In this document: positions 13,931 through 21,956 of the stretch, piece by piece
Layout: each line of letters begins with the position of its first letter
Numbering within the stretch: the stretch's first letter is position 1
NCBI GenBank assembly: GCA_946886975.1
Contig: CAMPJV010000007.1
Span: 1 to 21,956 of the forward strand
Length of the DNA: 21,956 nt
From: an uncultured Taibaiella sp.
GTDB taxonomy: Bacteria; Bacteroidota; Bacteroidia; Chitinophagales; Chitinophagaceae
Direction: 5' to 3'
Made by a program: the position numbers and the translations under genes
Notes under the pieces: generated by a model
Seen by the model: the letters and a program-made list of their open reading frames with translations, nothing else
Databases searched by the model: none
Told to the model about the DNA's origin: nothing

Positions 13931-16900
13931 ATGCTTAACCGCCTTATAGAGTTTTCCCTCAAGAATAGGTTGTTTGTAGTAGCCTTTGCCTCTCTGCTTT
14001 TAGTTTACGGGGTGTATACTCTTGTTAGTTTGCCTGTTGATGTGTTGCCTGATCTTAACAGGCCAAGGGTAACTATTTTCCTGGAAGCTAACGGCATGGC
14101 ACCTGAGGAAATTGAGACACAAGTGAATCTGCCTGTTGAAATTTCCCTTAATGGTGCGCCTGGAGTAGAAGTTGTGAGGTCGGTAGCCTCGCCAGGATTG
14201 GGGATGATATTCGTTGAATTCGATTGGGACACGGATGTATATCGCGCAAGGCAATTGACCGCTGAGAAACTGCAGACAGTAGAACTTCCGAACGGTATTA
14301 CTCCTGTTATGGGGCCCATAAGTTCTATCATGGGTCAGATACTAATGATAGCCGTCACAGGTGATACAACGTCACCTGCCGATCTTAGGACGCTTTCAGA
14401 ATTTACCATCAGGAGACGTCTGATGAGTGTCACGGGGGTATCTCAGGTAATTCCAATAGGTGGTGAACGGATGCAGTACCAGGCATTGTTATCCCCCGAA
14501 AAGCTAAGGCAGTACAATGTGTCAATTGATGAGATTCGGCAGGCTTTGGAACTAAGCAATGTCAATACAACTGGAGGATTTATTGAGCATAAGGGATCTG
14601 AAGTGCTTATTCGTAATGTGGCCCGGGCATACACACTAGAGGACATTGCAAACACAGTAGTCAGCAATAAGGGCAATAAGCCTGTGATTCTAAAGCAGGT
14701 CGCTGACGTGAAATTTGGGGGGCCTCTAAAGCGCGGCGATGGTTCTTACAATGGGAATCCAGCCGTTATACTGAGCATTGAAAAGCAACCAACCGCGAAT
14801 ACCGTGGCCCTTACCGAGGAGATACTTACGGCAATTCAGGAAATTCAGACATCGCTTCCACCAGACGTTAAGATTCACACGGAGGTCTTTCAGCAAAGGA
14901 ACTTCATTGTAAACTCACTAACGAACGTTGAGCATGCGCTACGCGACGGGTTTATATTAGTAGTAATTATCCTTTTCCTTTTCCTGCTGAATTTCAGGAC
15001 AACCATTATTACGCTGACCGCCATTCCGCTCTCGCTCATTATTACGGCTATTATTTTCAAGTTATTCGGCATATCTATCAATACGCTTACGTTAGGCGGC
15101 CTGGCCATTGCCATAGGAGAACTAGTGGATGATGCGATTGTTGATGTGGAGAACGTATACAGGCGATTGAAGGAAAATTGGCATCGTCCTGAGCCTAAGC
15201 CATTGCTCAGGGTAATTTATGAGGCGAGCAGCGAGGTGCGCAATTCCATTGTCTATGCGACTATTATTGTTGTCCTAGTCTTTCTGCCGCTATTTTACCT
15301 GCAGGGCATAGAAGGCCGAATATTTGCACCCCTTGGGGTCGCCTATATAACGTCCATAGTTGCATCGCTTGTCGTATCTCTTACCGTGACACCAGCTTTG
15401 TGTAGTTATCTGCTCAATAAAGAAAGCCGCCTCAGGCATGTAAACGTGATGTTTTGGAGAAAGAAAAAAGCTTCGGATCATCCTCCCGGTTTAGAAGATA
15501 AGGAAAGTCCACTTGTGCGCTTCCTGAAGAAGCATGATACTTCGTTACTTCATTGGGGACTGAACAGACCTAAGCTGATCATAGCCGGGGCAGGACTACT
15601 CATCGTCGTTTCGATGATTGTTGTTCCATTCTTTGGGACCGAGTTTTTGCCCCCGTTCAACGAAGGGAGTTACACTGTCAATCTTATAACGCCTGCGGGC
15701 ACGTCTCTGCAGGAATCCAACAAAATAGGGTCTTTGGCAGAAAAACAGATTCTGAAAGTGCCTGAGGTGCTATTGACTGCAAGACGGACGGGACGGGCTG
15801 AGCTCGACGAGCATGCTGAGCCTCCCAGCTATTCGGAGATTGACGTACCAATTAAGGAGTCTGACCGAAGCAAGGATGAAGTTCTTGCAGATATACGTGA
15901 GAAACTCTCAGTTTTAAAAGGTGTCACAGTCAATATTGGCCAGCCTATATCGCATCGCCTTGACCACTTACTTAGTGGGGTGCGGGCGCAGGTGGCCATT
16001 AAGCTGTTTGGCAATGATCTTAATGAGATACGAGTAGGAGCTGAACAGGTTAAATCGGTTATATCTCAAATAGAAGGGGTAGTGGACGTGCAAGTAGAAA
16101 ATCAGGTGCTAACGCCTCAGCTCATCGTAAAACTCGATAGGACGGCTATGCAGCAATACGGCTTGCAGGCAGGAGCAGTCGCAGATGAACTGCAGGTTTT
16201 CTATAATGGATTGGTTACAGGAGAAATTATTGATGGTCAGAAGACATTCGACGTTGTAGTGAGGGCTAGTGACTCTGTAAGGCAAGACATAGATGCAATT
16301 AAGAACACTCCGGTATCCCTGGCAAACGGTAATCAAATCCCATTGGGAATGATAGCTGACATTGAGCTAACTAAGAGCATTAATAGCATATATCATGAAA
16401 ATACGCAGCGCAGGATTGTGATTTCGGCAAACATCCAGGACAGAGACTTGGGAAGTACCGTGCAGGAAATGCAACGGGCTGTCTCAAGGGAGATTAAGCT
16501 GCCTCAAGGTTATTACATGCAATGGGGTGGGCAATTTGAGAGCCAGCAAAGTGCGACGCGATTAATTACGATTCTTAGTTTGTTCTCGTTAGCTGGTATA
16601 TTTCTGGTTCTTTACAGTCATTTTAGAAGTGCACCTATAGTGTTGCAGATCATGCTCAACATTCCATTAGCATTAGTAGGAAGCGTTATAGCAGTGATAT
16701 TGACCGGGGGGACATTTTCAGTAGCCACACTTGTGGGATTTATAACGCTTACGGGTATCGCCTCCAGAAATGGTATAATGATGATATCCCACTATATTCA
16801 TCTTATCGAGCATGAAGGGCAGGTCTTTGGCAAAGAGATGATAATCCGCGGTTCGCTTGAACGATTAGTTCCTGTGATGATGACAGCTTTAGTGGCCGCT

Positions 16901-17089
16901 CTGGCGCTCATTCCACTTACGTTGGATGCTCAGGCTCCAGGTAAAGAAATTTTATACCCGGTAGCCACTGTGATCCTTGGTGGCTTAATCAGCTCAACGT
17001 TACTTGATATAATCGTGACACCTGTTGTATTCTACAAGTTTGGAGAGAAAGCACTGAGAGGCTACTTTAAAAGAGAAAGTACGGACTAA
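13931..17089 (+). CDS. Heavy-metal efflux RND pump (CusA/CzcA family)
   Basis: Inner-membrane proton-driven pump of 1052 residues, the motor of the tripartite system. It starts with the standard helix and the PVDVLPDLNRPRVTIFLEA porter entry, has two large periplasmic loops and twelve membrane helices. Helix 4 reads GGLAIAIGELVDDAIVDVEN (389-408): D400 and E407 correspond to CzcA D408 and E415, while the position of CzcA D402 is Ala. That pattern is as in CusA and favours monovalent Cu/Ag. However, the methionine relay of E. coli CusA is not apparent, so the substrate remains open. Intact over its whole length, with no frameshift. Last gene of the operon, 54 nt after the lipoprotein and downstream of a hairpin. 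Confidence 0.93.
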   Translation: MLNRLIEFSLKNRLFVVAFASLLLVYGVYTLVSLPVDVLPDLNRPRVTIFLEANGMAPEEIETQVNLPVEISLNGAPGVEVVRSVASPGLGMIFVEFDWDTDVYRARQLTAEKLQTVELPNGITPVMGPISSIMGQILMIAVTGDTTSPADLRTLSEFTIRRRLMSVTGVSQVIPIGGERMQYQALLSPEKLRQYNVSIDEIRQALELSNVNTTGGFIEHKGSEVLIRNVARAYTLEDIANTVVSNKGNKPVILKQVADVKFGGPLKRGDGSYNGNPAVILSIEKQPTANTVALTEEILTAIQEIQTSLPPDVKIHTEVFQQRNFIVNSLTNVEHALRDGFILVVIILFLFLLNFRTTIITLTAIPLSLIITAIIFKLFGISINTLTLGGLAIAIGELVDDAIVDVENVYRRLKENWHRPEPKPLLRVIYEASSEVRNSIVYATIIVVLVFLPLFYLQGIEGRIFAPLGVAYITSIVASLVVSLTVTPALCSYLLNKESRLRHVNVMFWRKKKASDHPPGLEDKESPLVRFLKKHDTSLLHWGLNRPKLIIAGAGLLIVVSMIVVPFFGTEFLPPFNEGSYTVNLITPAGTSLQESNKIGSLAEKQILKVPEVLLTARRTGRAELDEHAEPPSYSEIDVPIKESDRSKDEVLADIREKLSVLKGVTVNIGQPISHRLDHLLSGVRAQVAIKLFGNDLNEIRVGAEQVKSVISQIEGVVDVQVENQVLTPQLIVKLDRTAMQQYGLQAGAVADELQVFYNGLVTGEIIDGQKTFDVVVRASDSVRQDIDAIKNTPVSLANGNQIPLGMIADIELTKSINSIYHENTQRRIVISANIQDRDLGSTVQEMQRAVSREIKLPQGYYMQWGGQFESQQSATRLITILSLFSLAGIFLVLYSHFRSAPIVLQIMLNIPLALVGSVIAVILTGGTFSVATLVGFITLTGIASRNGIMMISHYIHLIEHEGQVFGKEMIIRGSLERLVPVMMTALVAALALIPLTLDAQAPGKEILYPVATVILGGLISSTLLDIIVTPVVFYKFGEKALRGYFKRESTD

Positions 17090-17219
17090 CAAATGAGCAT
17101 GGTACCAATTGTGACATGCCGAGAACTTAGTGGATACCTCCGATCGCCTCCTTTTTTTGATTGCTTCCAGTTCGCCAGAACCGGGTAAATGTTGATACTC
17201 ATAATCCCTGGTTTTAAAA

Positions 17220-17262
17220 GGTTGATGTAAAAGGTTGAGGTGGTTGATGTAATGGTTGAGGT
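17220..17262. repeat. Four direct repeats GGTTGAKGT
   Basis: GGTTGATGT, GGTTGAGGT, GGTTGATGT and GGTTGAGGT start at 17220, 17233, 17242 and 17254, equal to about two tandem copies of a 22-bp unit. They lie between the pump gene and the 3' end of tRNA-Gln. Confidence 0.75.
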
Positions 17263-17283
17263 AAACATGCCTTTTTTAGCCAT

Positions 17284-17311
17284 TTTTGACCACTTTTGAC
17301 CTCTTTTTGAA
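17284..17311. repeat. Phased TTTTGAC repeats
   Basis: TTTTGAC at 17284 and 17294 and TTTTGAA at 17305 recur at about 10-11 bp, one helical turn, on the same face of the DNA. Confidence 0.5.
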
Positions 17312-17335
17312 AACTCGGGGAATTCCCTATAACGC

Positions 17336-17362
17336 AAAATGGCTGCGGGTTGCAGCCATTTT
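17336..17362. terminator. Bidirectional intrinsic terminator
   Basis: AAAATGGCTGC (17336-17346) and GCAGCCATTTT (17352-17362) form a perfect 11-bp stem with a GGGTT loop. Because the stem ends in A4 and T4, the hairpin ends in a U-stretch on either strand. On the minus strand it lies about 25 nt past tRNA-Gln; on the plus strand it may end the efflux operon. Confidence 0.75.
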
Positions 17363-17386
17363 AAAAGAAAAAACTAATTAACCTCT

Positions 17387-17459
17387 GTAGTTCCACCAGG
17401 ATTCGAACCTAGACTAACTGAACCAAAATCAGTTGTGCTACCTTTACACAATGGAACTA
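17387..17459 (-). tRNA. tRNA-Gln (anticodon UUG)
   Basis: Complete cloverleaf on the minus strand: acceptor TAGTTCC/GGAACTA, D stem TGTG/CACA, anticodon stem ACTGA/TCAGT with loop TTTTGGT (anticodon TTG at 17426-17424), T stem CTAGG/CCTGG with the TTCGAAT loop. The U1-A72 pair fits glutamine tRNAs. CCA is not encoded. A canonical promoter precedes it and a hairpin follows. Its 3' end faces the accessory region. Confidence 0.95.
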
Positions 17460-17476
17460 TCCCTGATTGTGGGATG

Positions 17477-17508
17477 CAAAGGTAATGCCCCATTCTAAAA
17501 AGCCAAAA
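17477..17508 (-). promoter_or_regulatory. Bacteroidota promoter of tRNA-Gln
   Basis: On the minus strand TTTTG (17508-17504) is followed after exactly 19 nt by TACCTTTG (17484-17477), a full match to the TTG-N19-TANNTTTG consensus. The start is expected near 17472, giving a short 5' leader before the tRNA at 17459. Confidence 0.85.
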
Positions 17509-17612
17509 TCTTTGTGAGAAAAATATTTTACTCATGGGAAAACTCTTGAGTTTCCTCTGAAATGTCCCGCACCCGAGGCCTATTTTAACTGAATGCAATG
17601 ATGTTTTTACAT

Positions 17613-17620
17613 TAGGTTTG
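17613..17620 (+). promoter_or_regulatory. Probable -7 element of mrdA
   Basis: TAGGTTTG matches TANNTTTG and lies 35 nt before the mrdA ATG, predicting a leader of about 30 nt. No TTG lies at the -33 spacing. Confidence 0.5.
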
Positions 17621-17655
17621 CAAGAGGCTTTATTCCCATTTAATTTCGTGTCGGC

Positions 17656-19686
17656 ATGTCGCTTGCGGTGAATTCCCGCCAACTTGTTATAAGGTTTATT
17701 TTCATTGGTATCGCTCTTGCGATACTGACGCGCCTCTTCTTTCTCCAGATCTTCGAGGATAAATACAAGGTAATGGCTAATGATATAGCCATATACAGGA
17801 AAGTAGTATATCCTCCCCGCGGTGTGGTCATAGACCGGAACGGCAAGACCATGTGCTATAACCAGGTGGTGTACGACCTGATGGTCACGCCCACCAAGGT
17901 GCCTAAAGATATAGACACGCTGAGCCTATGCAACGTGCTTGGCATTACGAGAGAGGAGTATGATAAGCTGTTGTTCAAAAGCAGGATGAAAAACGGGCCT
18001 ATGCGGCAGGGCGTGTTCATAGAGCAGCTCACTGCCGCCCAGACCGCTCGCTTCAAGGAAAACATGTTCCTCTTCAACGGCTTCGAGCTGCTGGAGCGCT
18101 CCATCCGGTCCTATCCTAACTCCAGCGCGGGAATCATATTAGGTTATATTGGCGAGGTTTCGCCGAAGATGCTTAAGAAGGACAGGTATTCCTCCTACCG
18201 CCAGGGCGACTACGTAGGTATGAACGGGCTGGAGAGCAGTTACGAAGAGGTGCTGCGCGGCCAGCGAGGGGTTTACTACTTCGAGCGAGATAACTTCAAC
18301 AGACCCCGCGAATCTTATAAAAGAGGTGCGCTCGATACGCAGGCAATTGCGGGCAGAACGCTGCAGCTCCACGTAGACGCCGAGCTGCAGGAATACGCCG
18401 AGAAGCTGATGGTCAACAAGATAGGGAGTGTTGTCGCCATAGATCCTTCGACCGGCGGAATCATATCCATGGTCAGCGCCCCGAGCTTTGATCCTAATCT
18501 GCTGAAGGGTAGGGAGCGTTCAAAGAACTTCGCCCAGCTATTCCTCGATGCCAAGCACCCGCTGTTCAACCGCGCCACCCAGGCAGCCTACCAGCCCGGC
18601 TCCACTATGAAGCCTATTACGGGGCTCGTCGCCCTGGATATGGGTGTCATCACACCCGCCTTTGGCTACCCCTGCGGCGGCGGATACTATAGCTGTGGCA
18701 GAAGAATAGGCTGCACGCACTCAGGCGGAGGCCACGCGGCCAATCTTCGCCTCGCGCTGGCTAACTCCTGCAATGCCTACTTCGTGCACATATTCAGGCT
18801 CATCGAGGACGCTAAGAAGTTCAAGACTGTGAAGGCCGGCCTGCAGAACTGGTCCCAGTACATGTATAATTTCGGCTTTGGTCACCCCACGGGTGTCGAC
18901 ATACCCTATGAGGGCAAAGGGCTGGTGCCGGATACTAACCTGTATAACAAGATGTACCGCGGCAGCTGGAACTCCTGCACCAATCTCTTTGTAGGTATGG
19001 GCCAGGGAGAGATAGCACTCACGCCCCTGCAGCTCGCAAACGCCATGTGCATCATCGCAAACAAGGGTTTCTATTACACTCCTCACTTTGTAAAGGCTAT
19101 AGACAGCAATACGAAAGACCCCTTGCTCAAGCCCTACCTGATCAAGCACAGGCCATTGGGCAATGTGCCCGATGAAGTCTACAATGTCGTTGGGCTAGGC
19201 ATGCAGGACGTGGTAGAAAAGGGAACGGGAAGGGTGGCCATGCTGCCAGGCATAGAGATATGCGCCAAGACCGGAACGGTGGAGAACAAGGCAGTGGTGC
19301 ACGGGAAGGCAATGCAGATGAAAGACCACTCTGTGTTCGTGGCCTACGCGCCTCGTGTCAATCCGAAGATTGCTATCGCGGTGATCGTAGAGAATGCAGG
19401 CTACGGCGCGACATGGGCAGGACCCGTAGCAAGCCTCATGATAGAGAAATACCTCACCGACAGTATAGCTTCCAACAGGAAGCACCTGGAGGAGCGGCTC
19501 TATAACGCTAAGCTGATCAATCCTTACATCTATGCCATAGACTCGGCAGACAAGCAGAAGTGGAGAGAGCGGGAGTCCAGGAGGATTGAAAGGAAGCGAA
19601 TAAAGGACAGTACCAACAGAGCGCGCGATTCCATAGCTATAAGAGCGTGGTTCGAGAAGAGACTAGGCAAAAAGCTCCCGATTTAA
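17656..19686 (+). CDS. mrdA: Penicillin-binding protein 2, elongation transpeptidase
   Basis: Class B PBP that cross-links peptidoglycan during rod elongation, partner of RodA. The 676 residues show a short cytoplasmic tail, one membrane helix (about 10-30), the pedestal domain starting at YPPRGVVIDRNG (52-63), and a transpeptidase domain with the three catalytic motifs S316-T-M-K319, S371-C-N373 and K538-T-G540. Between the first two motifs is a Cys/His cluster (C340, C347, C353, H355, H360), in the region where E. coli PBP2 binds zinc. A charged Arg/Lys-rich tail extends past the domain. ATG 17656 directly precedes the membrane helix. Base composition is visibly more G+C-rich than in the accessory region. 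rodA follows after 15 nt. Confidence 0.97.
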   Translation: MSLAVNSRQLVIRFIFIGIALAILTRLFFLQIFEDKYKVMANDIAIYRKVVYPPRGVVIDRNGKTMCYNQVVYDLMVTPTKVPKDIDTLSLCNVLGITREEYDKLLFKSRMKNGPMRQGVFIEQLTAAQTARFKENMFLFNGFELLERSIRSYPNSSAGIILGYIGEVSPKMLKKDRYSSYRQGDYVGMNGLESSYEEVLRGQRGVYYFERDNFNRPRESYKRGALDTQAIAGRTLQLHVDAELQEYAEKLMVNKIGSVVAIDPSTGGIISMVSAPSFDPNLLKGRERSKNFAQLFLDAKHPLFNRATQAAYQPGSTMKPITGLVALDMGVITPAFGYPCGGGYYSCGRRIGCTHSGGGHAANLRLALANSCNAYFVHIFRLIEDAKKFKTVKAGLQNWSQYMYNFGFGHPTGVDIPYEGKGLVPDTNLYNKMYRGSWNSCTNLFVGMGQGEIALTPLQLANAMCIIANKGFYYTPHFVKAIDSNTKDPLLKPYLIKHRPLGNVPDEVYNVVGLGMQDVVEKGTGRVAMLPGIEICAKTGTVENKAVVHGKAMQMKDHSVFVAYAPRVNPKIAIAVIVENAGYGATWAGPVASLMIEKYLTDSIASNRKHLEERLYNAKLINPYIYAIDSADKQKWRERESRRIERKRIKDSTNRARDSIAIRAWFEKRLGKKLPI

Positions 19687-19701
19687 AACAACGATGTCAA
19701 G

Positions 19702-21030
19702 ATGGCCCAGGAGGGAAAAACATTTGTAAGCAGGATCGACAGCATTACCGTATTGCTGTATCTCGTCCTTGTGCTTGTGGGACTGGTCACCATATTCTCC
19801 GTAGAGTACAGGACGACAGATCCAAGCATATTCATGATGAGCAAGAGCCACATGAGACAGTTCACTTGGTTTGGCATATCGTTGTTTGTAGGCCTGATCA
19901 TATTATTCACAGAAAGCAAGTTCTTCTCCAGCTTCGCCTTCCTGTTCTATACCATAGGTATCTTCCTGCTCATCATTACCATATTTGCGGGCTCCAATGT
20001 GAAGGGCTCGCACTCCTGGTTGGGCGTCGGCAGCGCCAGGTTCCAGCCGGGTGAGGTCTGCAAGATATTTACAGCACTGGCATTATCTAAGTTCCTCTCC
20101 CTGCCGGAGACCAACTTCAAGACGCTGAAGCATAGGCTTGTAGGCGCTGCGCTGGCGTTGGTCCCCTGCGCCATCATTATTTTGCAGTCAGAAACCGGCC
20201 TCGCACTTGTCTATTTGTGTTTCTTTCTCGTAATGTATCGGGAGGGTCTGCCTAATAGCGTGCTGATCATAGGCTTCTCCGTAGTGGCGCTCACCCTCAC
20301 CACACTCCTCGTCGACCGGGTGGTGATGTTTTATATCCTTACAGCTATTACAATTCTCATAGCAGTATTGATGAGGAAAACGATAAAGCGGAATATTGTT
20401 GTACTGTTTGTCGTCCTCGGCATCTGGGGTGTAGCCATTGGATTCTCCCAGTTTCTTGTGCCGTTTACATTCACGCATGTACTGAAAGGCTACCAGATAG
20501 ACCGGATATATTCCATGCTGGGGCAGGAGGTGCCGGAAGAATATATACCCGTGAGCGAAGGTGACGAGCTACCGGCCAGGAAAGGCAACGCCTCGGATTA
20601 CAATGTAACACAGTCCAAGATCGCCATCGGTTCCGGCGGATTGTTCGGAAAGGGTTTCCTTAATGGCACGTCTACCAAGAACGACTTTGTACCGGAACAG
20701 AATACCGACTTTATTTTCTGCGCCGTGGGGGAGCAGTTTGGCTTCGTGGGCAGCGCCGTGCTGATCCTGCTCTACCTCTCCCTGATGCTGCGGATATTAT
20801 TTATCGCGGAGCGGCAGCGATCTGACTTTAGCAGGATATATGGCTATTGCGTGGCTTCCATATTGTTCTTCCACTTTGCGGTCAACCTTTCCATGACCAT
20901 AGGCCTCGCGCCGGTGATCGGTATCACATTACCCTTCCTGAGTTATGGAGGGAGCTCATTACTATCATTTAGTATCCTGATGTTCATTCTGATAAGGCTG
21001 GATGCTGACAGGCAGGTGATGATACGCTAA
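19702..21030 (+). CDS. rodA: RodA, SEDS peptidoglycan glycosyltransferase
   Basis: Multi-pass inner-membrane enzyme that polymerises lipid II for cell elongation. The 442 residues carry SEDS landmarks: SHSWLGVGSARFQPGEVCKI, where FQPGEVCKI replaces the usual FQPSELxK; LQSETGLALVY, where QSETG replaces the common QPDLG; the periplasmic GYQIDRIYSMLG loop, GSGGLFGKGFLNGTSTKNDF with VPEQNTDFIFCAVGEQFGF, and the C-terminal GLAPVIGITLPFLSYGGSSL. About ten membrane helices. Length is greater than E. coli RodA (370) because of a longer central periplasmic loop. It is co-transcribed with mrdA, its obligate partner. A -7-like TAACTTTG overlaps its stop codon. Confidence 0.96.
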   Translation: MAQEGKTFVSRIDSITVLLYLVLVLVGLVTIFSVEYRTTDPSIFMMSKSHMRQFTWFGISLFVGLIILFTESKFFSSFAFLFYTIGIFLLIITIFAGSNVKGSHSWLGVGSARFQPGEVCKIFTALALSKFLSLPETNFKTLKHRLVGAALALVPCAIIILQSETGLALVYLCFFLVMYREGLPNSVLIIGFSVVALTLTTLLVDRVVMFYILTAITILIAVLMRKTIKRNIVVLFVVLGIWGVAIGFSQFLVPFTFTHVLKGYQIDRIYSMLGQEVPEEYIPVSEGDELPARKGNASDYNVTQSKIAIGSGGLFGKGFLNGTSTKNDFVPEQNTDFIFCAVGEQFGFVGSAVLILLYLSLMLRILFIAERQRSDFSRIYGYCVASILFFHFAVNLSMTIGLAPVIGITLPFLSYGGSSLLSFSILMFILIRLDADRQVMIR

Positions 21031-21035
21031 CTTTG
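21028..21035 (+). promoter_or_regulatory. Possible -7 element for the MBL-fold gene
   Basis: TAACTTTG matches TANNTTTG and begins at the rodA stop codon, 15 nt before the next ATG. It would give an almost leaderless transcript. No -33 TTG at the right spacing. Confidence 0.4.
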
Positions 21036-21042
21036 CGTCCCT

Positions 21043-21792
21043 ATGGCGGTAATATATCCATTGTCGGAAGGCGAATTCACGATAGGACATGATAAGATGT
21101 TTGTACCCTTCGACCCTGCGGAAGATGAACTGAATGATCGTCCCACTGGTTCGCTGCTGGTAGATGTGCAGCCCTTTCTTATCGCCACAGCCAAAGATCT
21201 CCTACTGCTGGACACCGGCCTCGGGTTCAGCACAAAGGCTGGTGAGCTGATGGTCCATCACAACATCCGACTTTGCGGCTATGACCCGGACCAGGTCACC
21301 AAAGTGCTCATGAGTCACCTGCATAAGGACCACGCAGGAGGCGTGACGTACAAAGACGCCAATGGTGTAGTGAAGCCATCCTTTGCGAATGCCGACTACT
21401 ATATCTACCGGGAAGAAGCAGATTTTGCTTTGAAGAAAGGATTGCCCTCCTACGTCCCGGAGGAGCTGACCCCGCTTCTGTCGTCAGGACAGGTGAAGTG
21501 GCTGGATGGTGAGGAAGGGATGATAGATGACTATATAAGGTACACGCATTCGGGCGCTCATTGTCCCGAGCATATCGTGTTCCTGGTCACGGATGGCGCT
21601 GACAAGATATTCTTTGGTGGTGATGAAGCGCCGCAGCTAAAGCAGATGAAGATAAAGTATGTTGCCAAGTATGATTATGATGGTAAAAAAGCTATGGGCC
21701 TGCGCGAGCAATATGCTGAGCAGGGCCGTGGTGAGGGCTGGCAGTTCCTGTTCTACCATGATATACAGAAGCCGATAGCGAAGCTGAACTAG
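21043..21792 (+). CDS. MBL-fold metallohydrolase
   Basis: A 249-residue metallo-beta-lactamase-fold hydrolase. Metal ligands are in place: H92-L-H94-K-D96-H97 (SHLHKDHAGG), H177 in the SGAHCPEH strand, D194 (FFGGDEAPQ) and H239 (FLFYHD). The LLLLDTGLG segment (54-61) is the first strand motif. The layout resembles lactonase-like members, but the substrate cannot be told from sequence. It lies 12 nt after rodA and may be co-transcribed or use its own promoter at 21028. No signal peptide, so cytoplasmic. Its stop codon overlaps that of the convergent gene at the right edge. Confidence 0.9.
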   Translation: MAVIYPLSEGEFTIGHDKMFVPFDPAEDELNDRPTGSLLVDVQPFLIATAKDLLLLDTGLGFSTKAGELMVHHNIRLCGYDPDQVTKVLMSHLHKDHAGGVTYKDANGVVKPSFANADYYIYREEADFALKKGLPSYVPEELTPLLSSGQVKWLDGEEGMIDDYIRYTHSGAHCPEHIVFLVTDGADKIFFGGDEAPQLKQMKIKYVAKYDYDGKKAMGLREQYAEQGRGEGWQFLFYHDIQKPIAKLN

Positions 21793-21956
21793 CGCCGCCT
21801 GTTCCTTCCTTCCAGTCGCTTGATGAGCATCTGCTTAAACTCCCGCTCTGCGCTATAGAGGTCCGCAAGCTGCCTGGCAGATATTACCTTCAGGAATTCA
21901 TCTTTATACCGCCGCTTCAGCGCTATTACATCTTCCTGGAAGTCGAGGTTATCTTC
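21789..21956 (-). CDS. C-terminal end of a hypothetical helical protein (partial)
   Basis: The minus-strand frame runs from the window edge to TAG at 21791-21789, giving the last 55 residues of a protein whose start is outside. The segment is highly charged and helical (LKRRYKDEFLKVISARQLAD, then LYSAEREFKQMLIKRLEG, and an Arg-rich end). This resembles the C-termini of small Spy/CpxP-like or anti-sigma-associated proteins in Bacteroidota, but that is only a guess. Its stop shares bases with the stop of the MBL gene (CTAG). Confidence 0.7.
   Translation of the reverse strand, partial: EDNLDFQEDVIALKRRYKDEFLKVISARQLADLYSAEREFKQMLIKRLEGRNRRR

Larger units (their letters stand above)
17090..17335. 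other. Gene-free stretch with short direct repeats
   Basis: No gene supported. It contains two clusters of short direct repeats (17220-17262 and 17284-17311) and a T7 run at 17151-17157 without a clear stem before it. Confidence 0.5.

Noticed and set aside
17086..17337. Minus-strand frame rich in Ser/Thr
   Set aside because: It is only the translation of the GGTTGAKGT and TTTTGAC repeats.
17537..17556. Imperfect inverted repeat GGAAAACTC-TT-GAGTTTCC
   Set aside because: It has a bulge, a 2-nt loop and no T-run, and lies between two divergent promoters, so there is no transcript for it to end.
18721..19149. Long antisense frame in mrdA (and similar ones in rodA, adaptor and pump genes)
   Set aside because: These are shadows of well-supported genes, favoured by the G+C-rich third codon positions.
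1..21956. CRISPR arrays, insertion sequences, transposases, integrases
   Set aside because: None was seen: no regularly spaced repeats of 25-40 bp and no recombinase-like proteins.

Overview
The window reads as chromosomal DNA of a member of the Bacteroidota, probably near the Chitinophagaceae. Reasons: several close matches to the Bacteroidota -7 promoter element TANNTTTG, generally weak Shine-Dalgarno sequences, Bacteroidota-style versions of PBP2, RodA and the metal-efflux proteins, and many short families typical of the phylum. The phylum call is fairly secure; the family is inference.

Left part (about 1-9250) is an accessory stress-survival cluster. It holds a small heat-shock protein (363-794, -), a short HPF/RaiA-like ribosome-hibernation protein (1282-1611, +), an ATP-cone plus Mrr-like nuclease protein (1671-2585, -), a small unknown protein, a lipoprotein, a tandem universal stress protein coupled to a CaCA-type cation antiporter (4049-5922, +), a DUF2892 membrane protein coupled to thioredoxin and a broken small membrane protein (6192-6937, +), a YgaP-like/DUF2243 membrane pair (7130-8269, -) and an inorganic pyrophosphatase (8711-9250, +). 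Between 3722 and 3897 lies the most novel-looking element: a perfect CRP-type palindrome, a perfect -7 element about 42 bp downstream, two stable hairpins and an intrinsic terminator, together predicting a short structured RNA of about 95 nt under CRP/FNR-family control.

Middle part (about 9670-17090, +) is a heavy-metal efflux operon: a frame-shifted HMA metallochaperone, a tiny Cys-containing ORF, an outer-membrane factor (CusC/CzcC type), a periplasmic adaptor with a duplicated His-rich motif and an extra N-terminal module, a metal-binding lipoprotein and a CusA-like RND pump. The signature residues favour copper/silver, but the metal is not proven.

Right part (about 17387-21956) looks like core genome: tRNA-Gln(UUG) on the minus strand with a textbook Bacteroidota promoter, then mrdA (PBP2), rodA, an MBL-fold hydrolase and the end of a convergent gene. 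The 3' end of the tRNA gene faces the accessory region, as expected if an island had integrated there, although no integrase or second attachment site is visible in the window. Several small accessory genes are frame-shifted while all long genes are intact, which suggests ongoing decay rather than random sequencing error.
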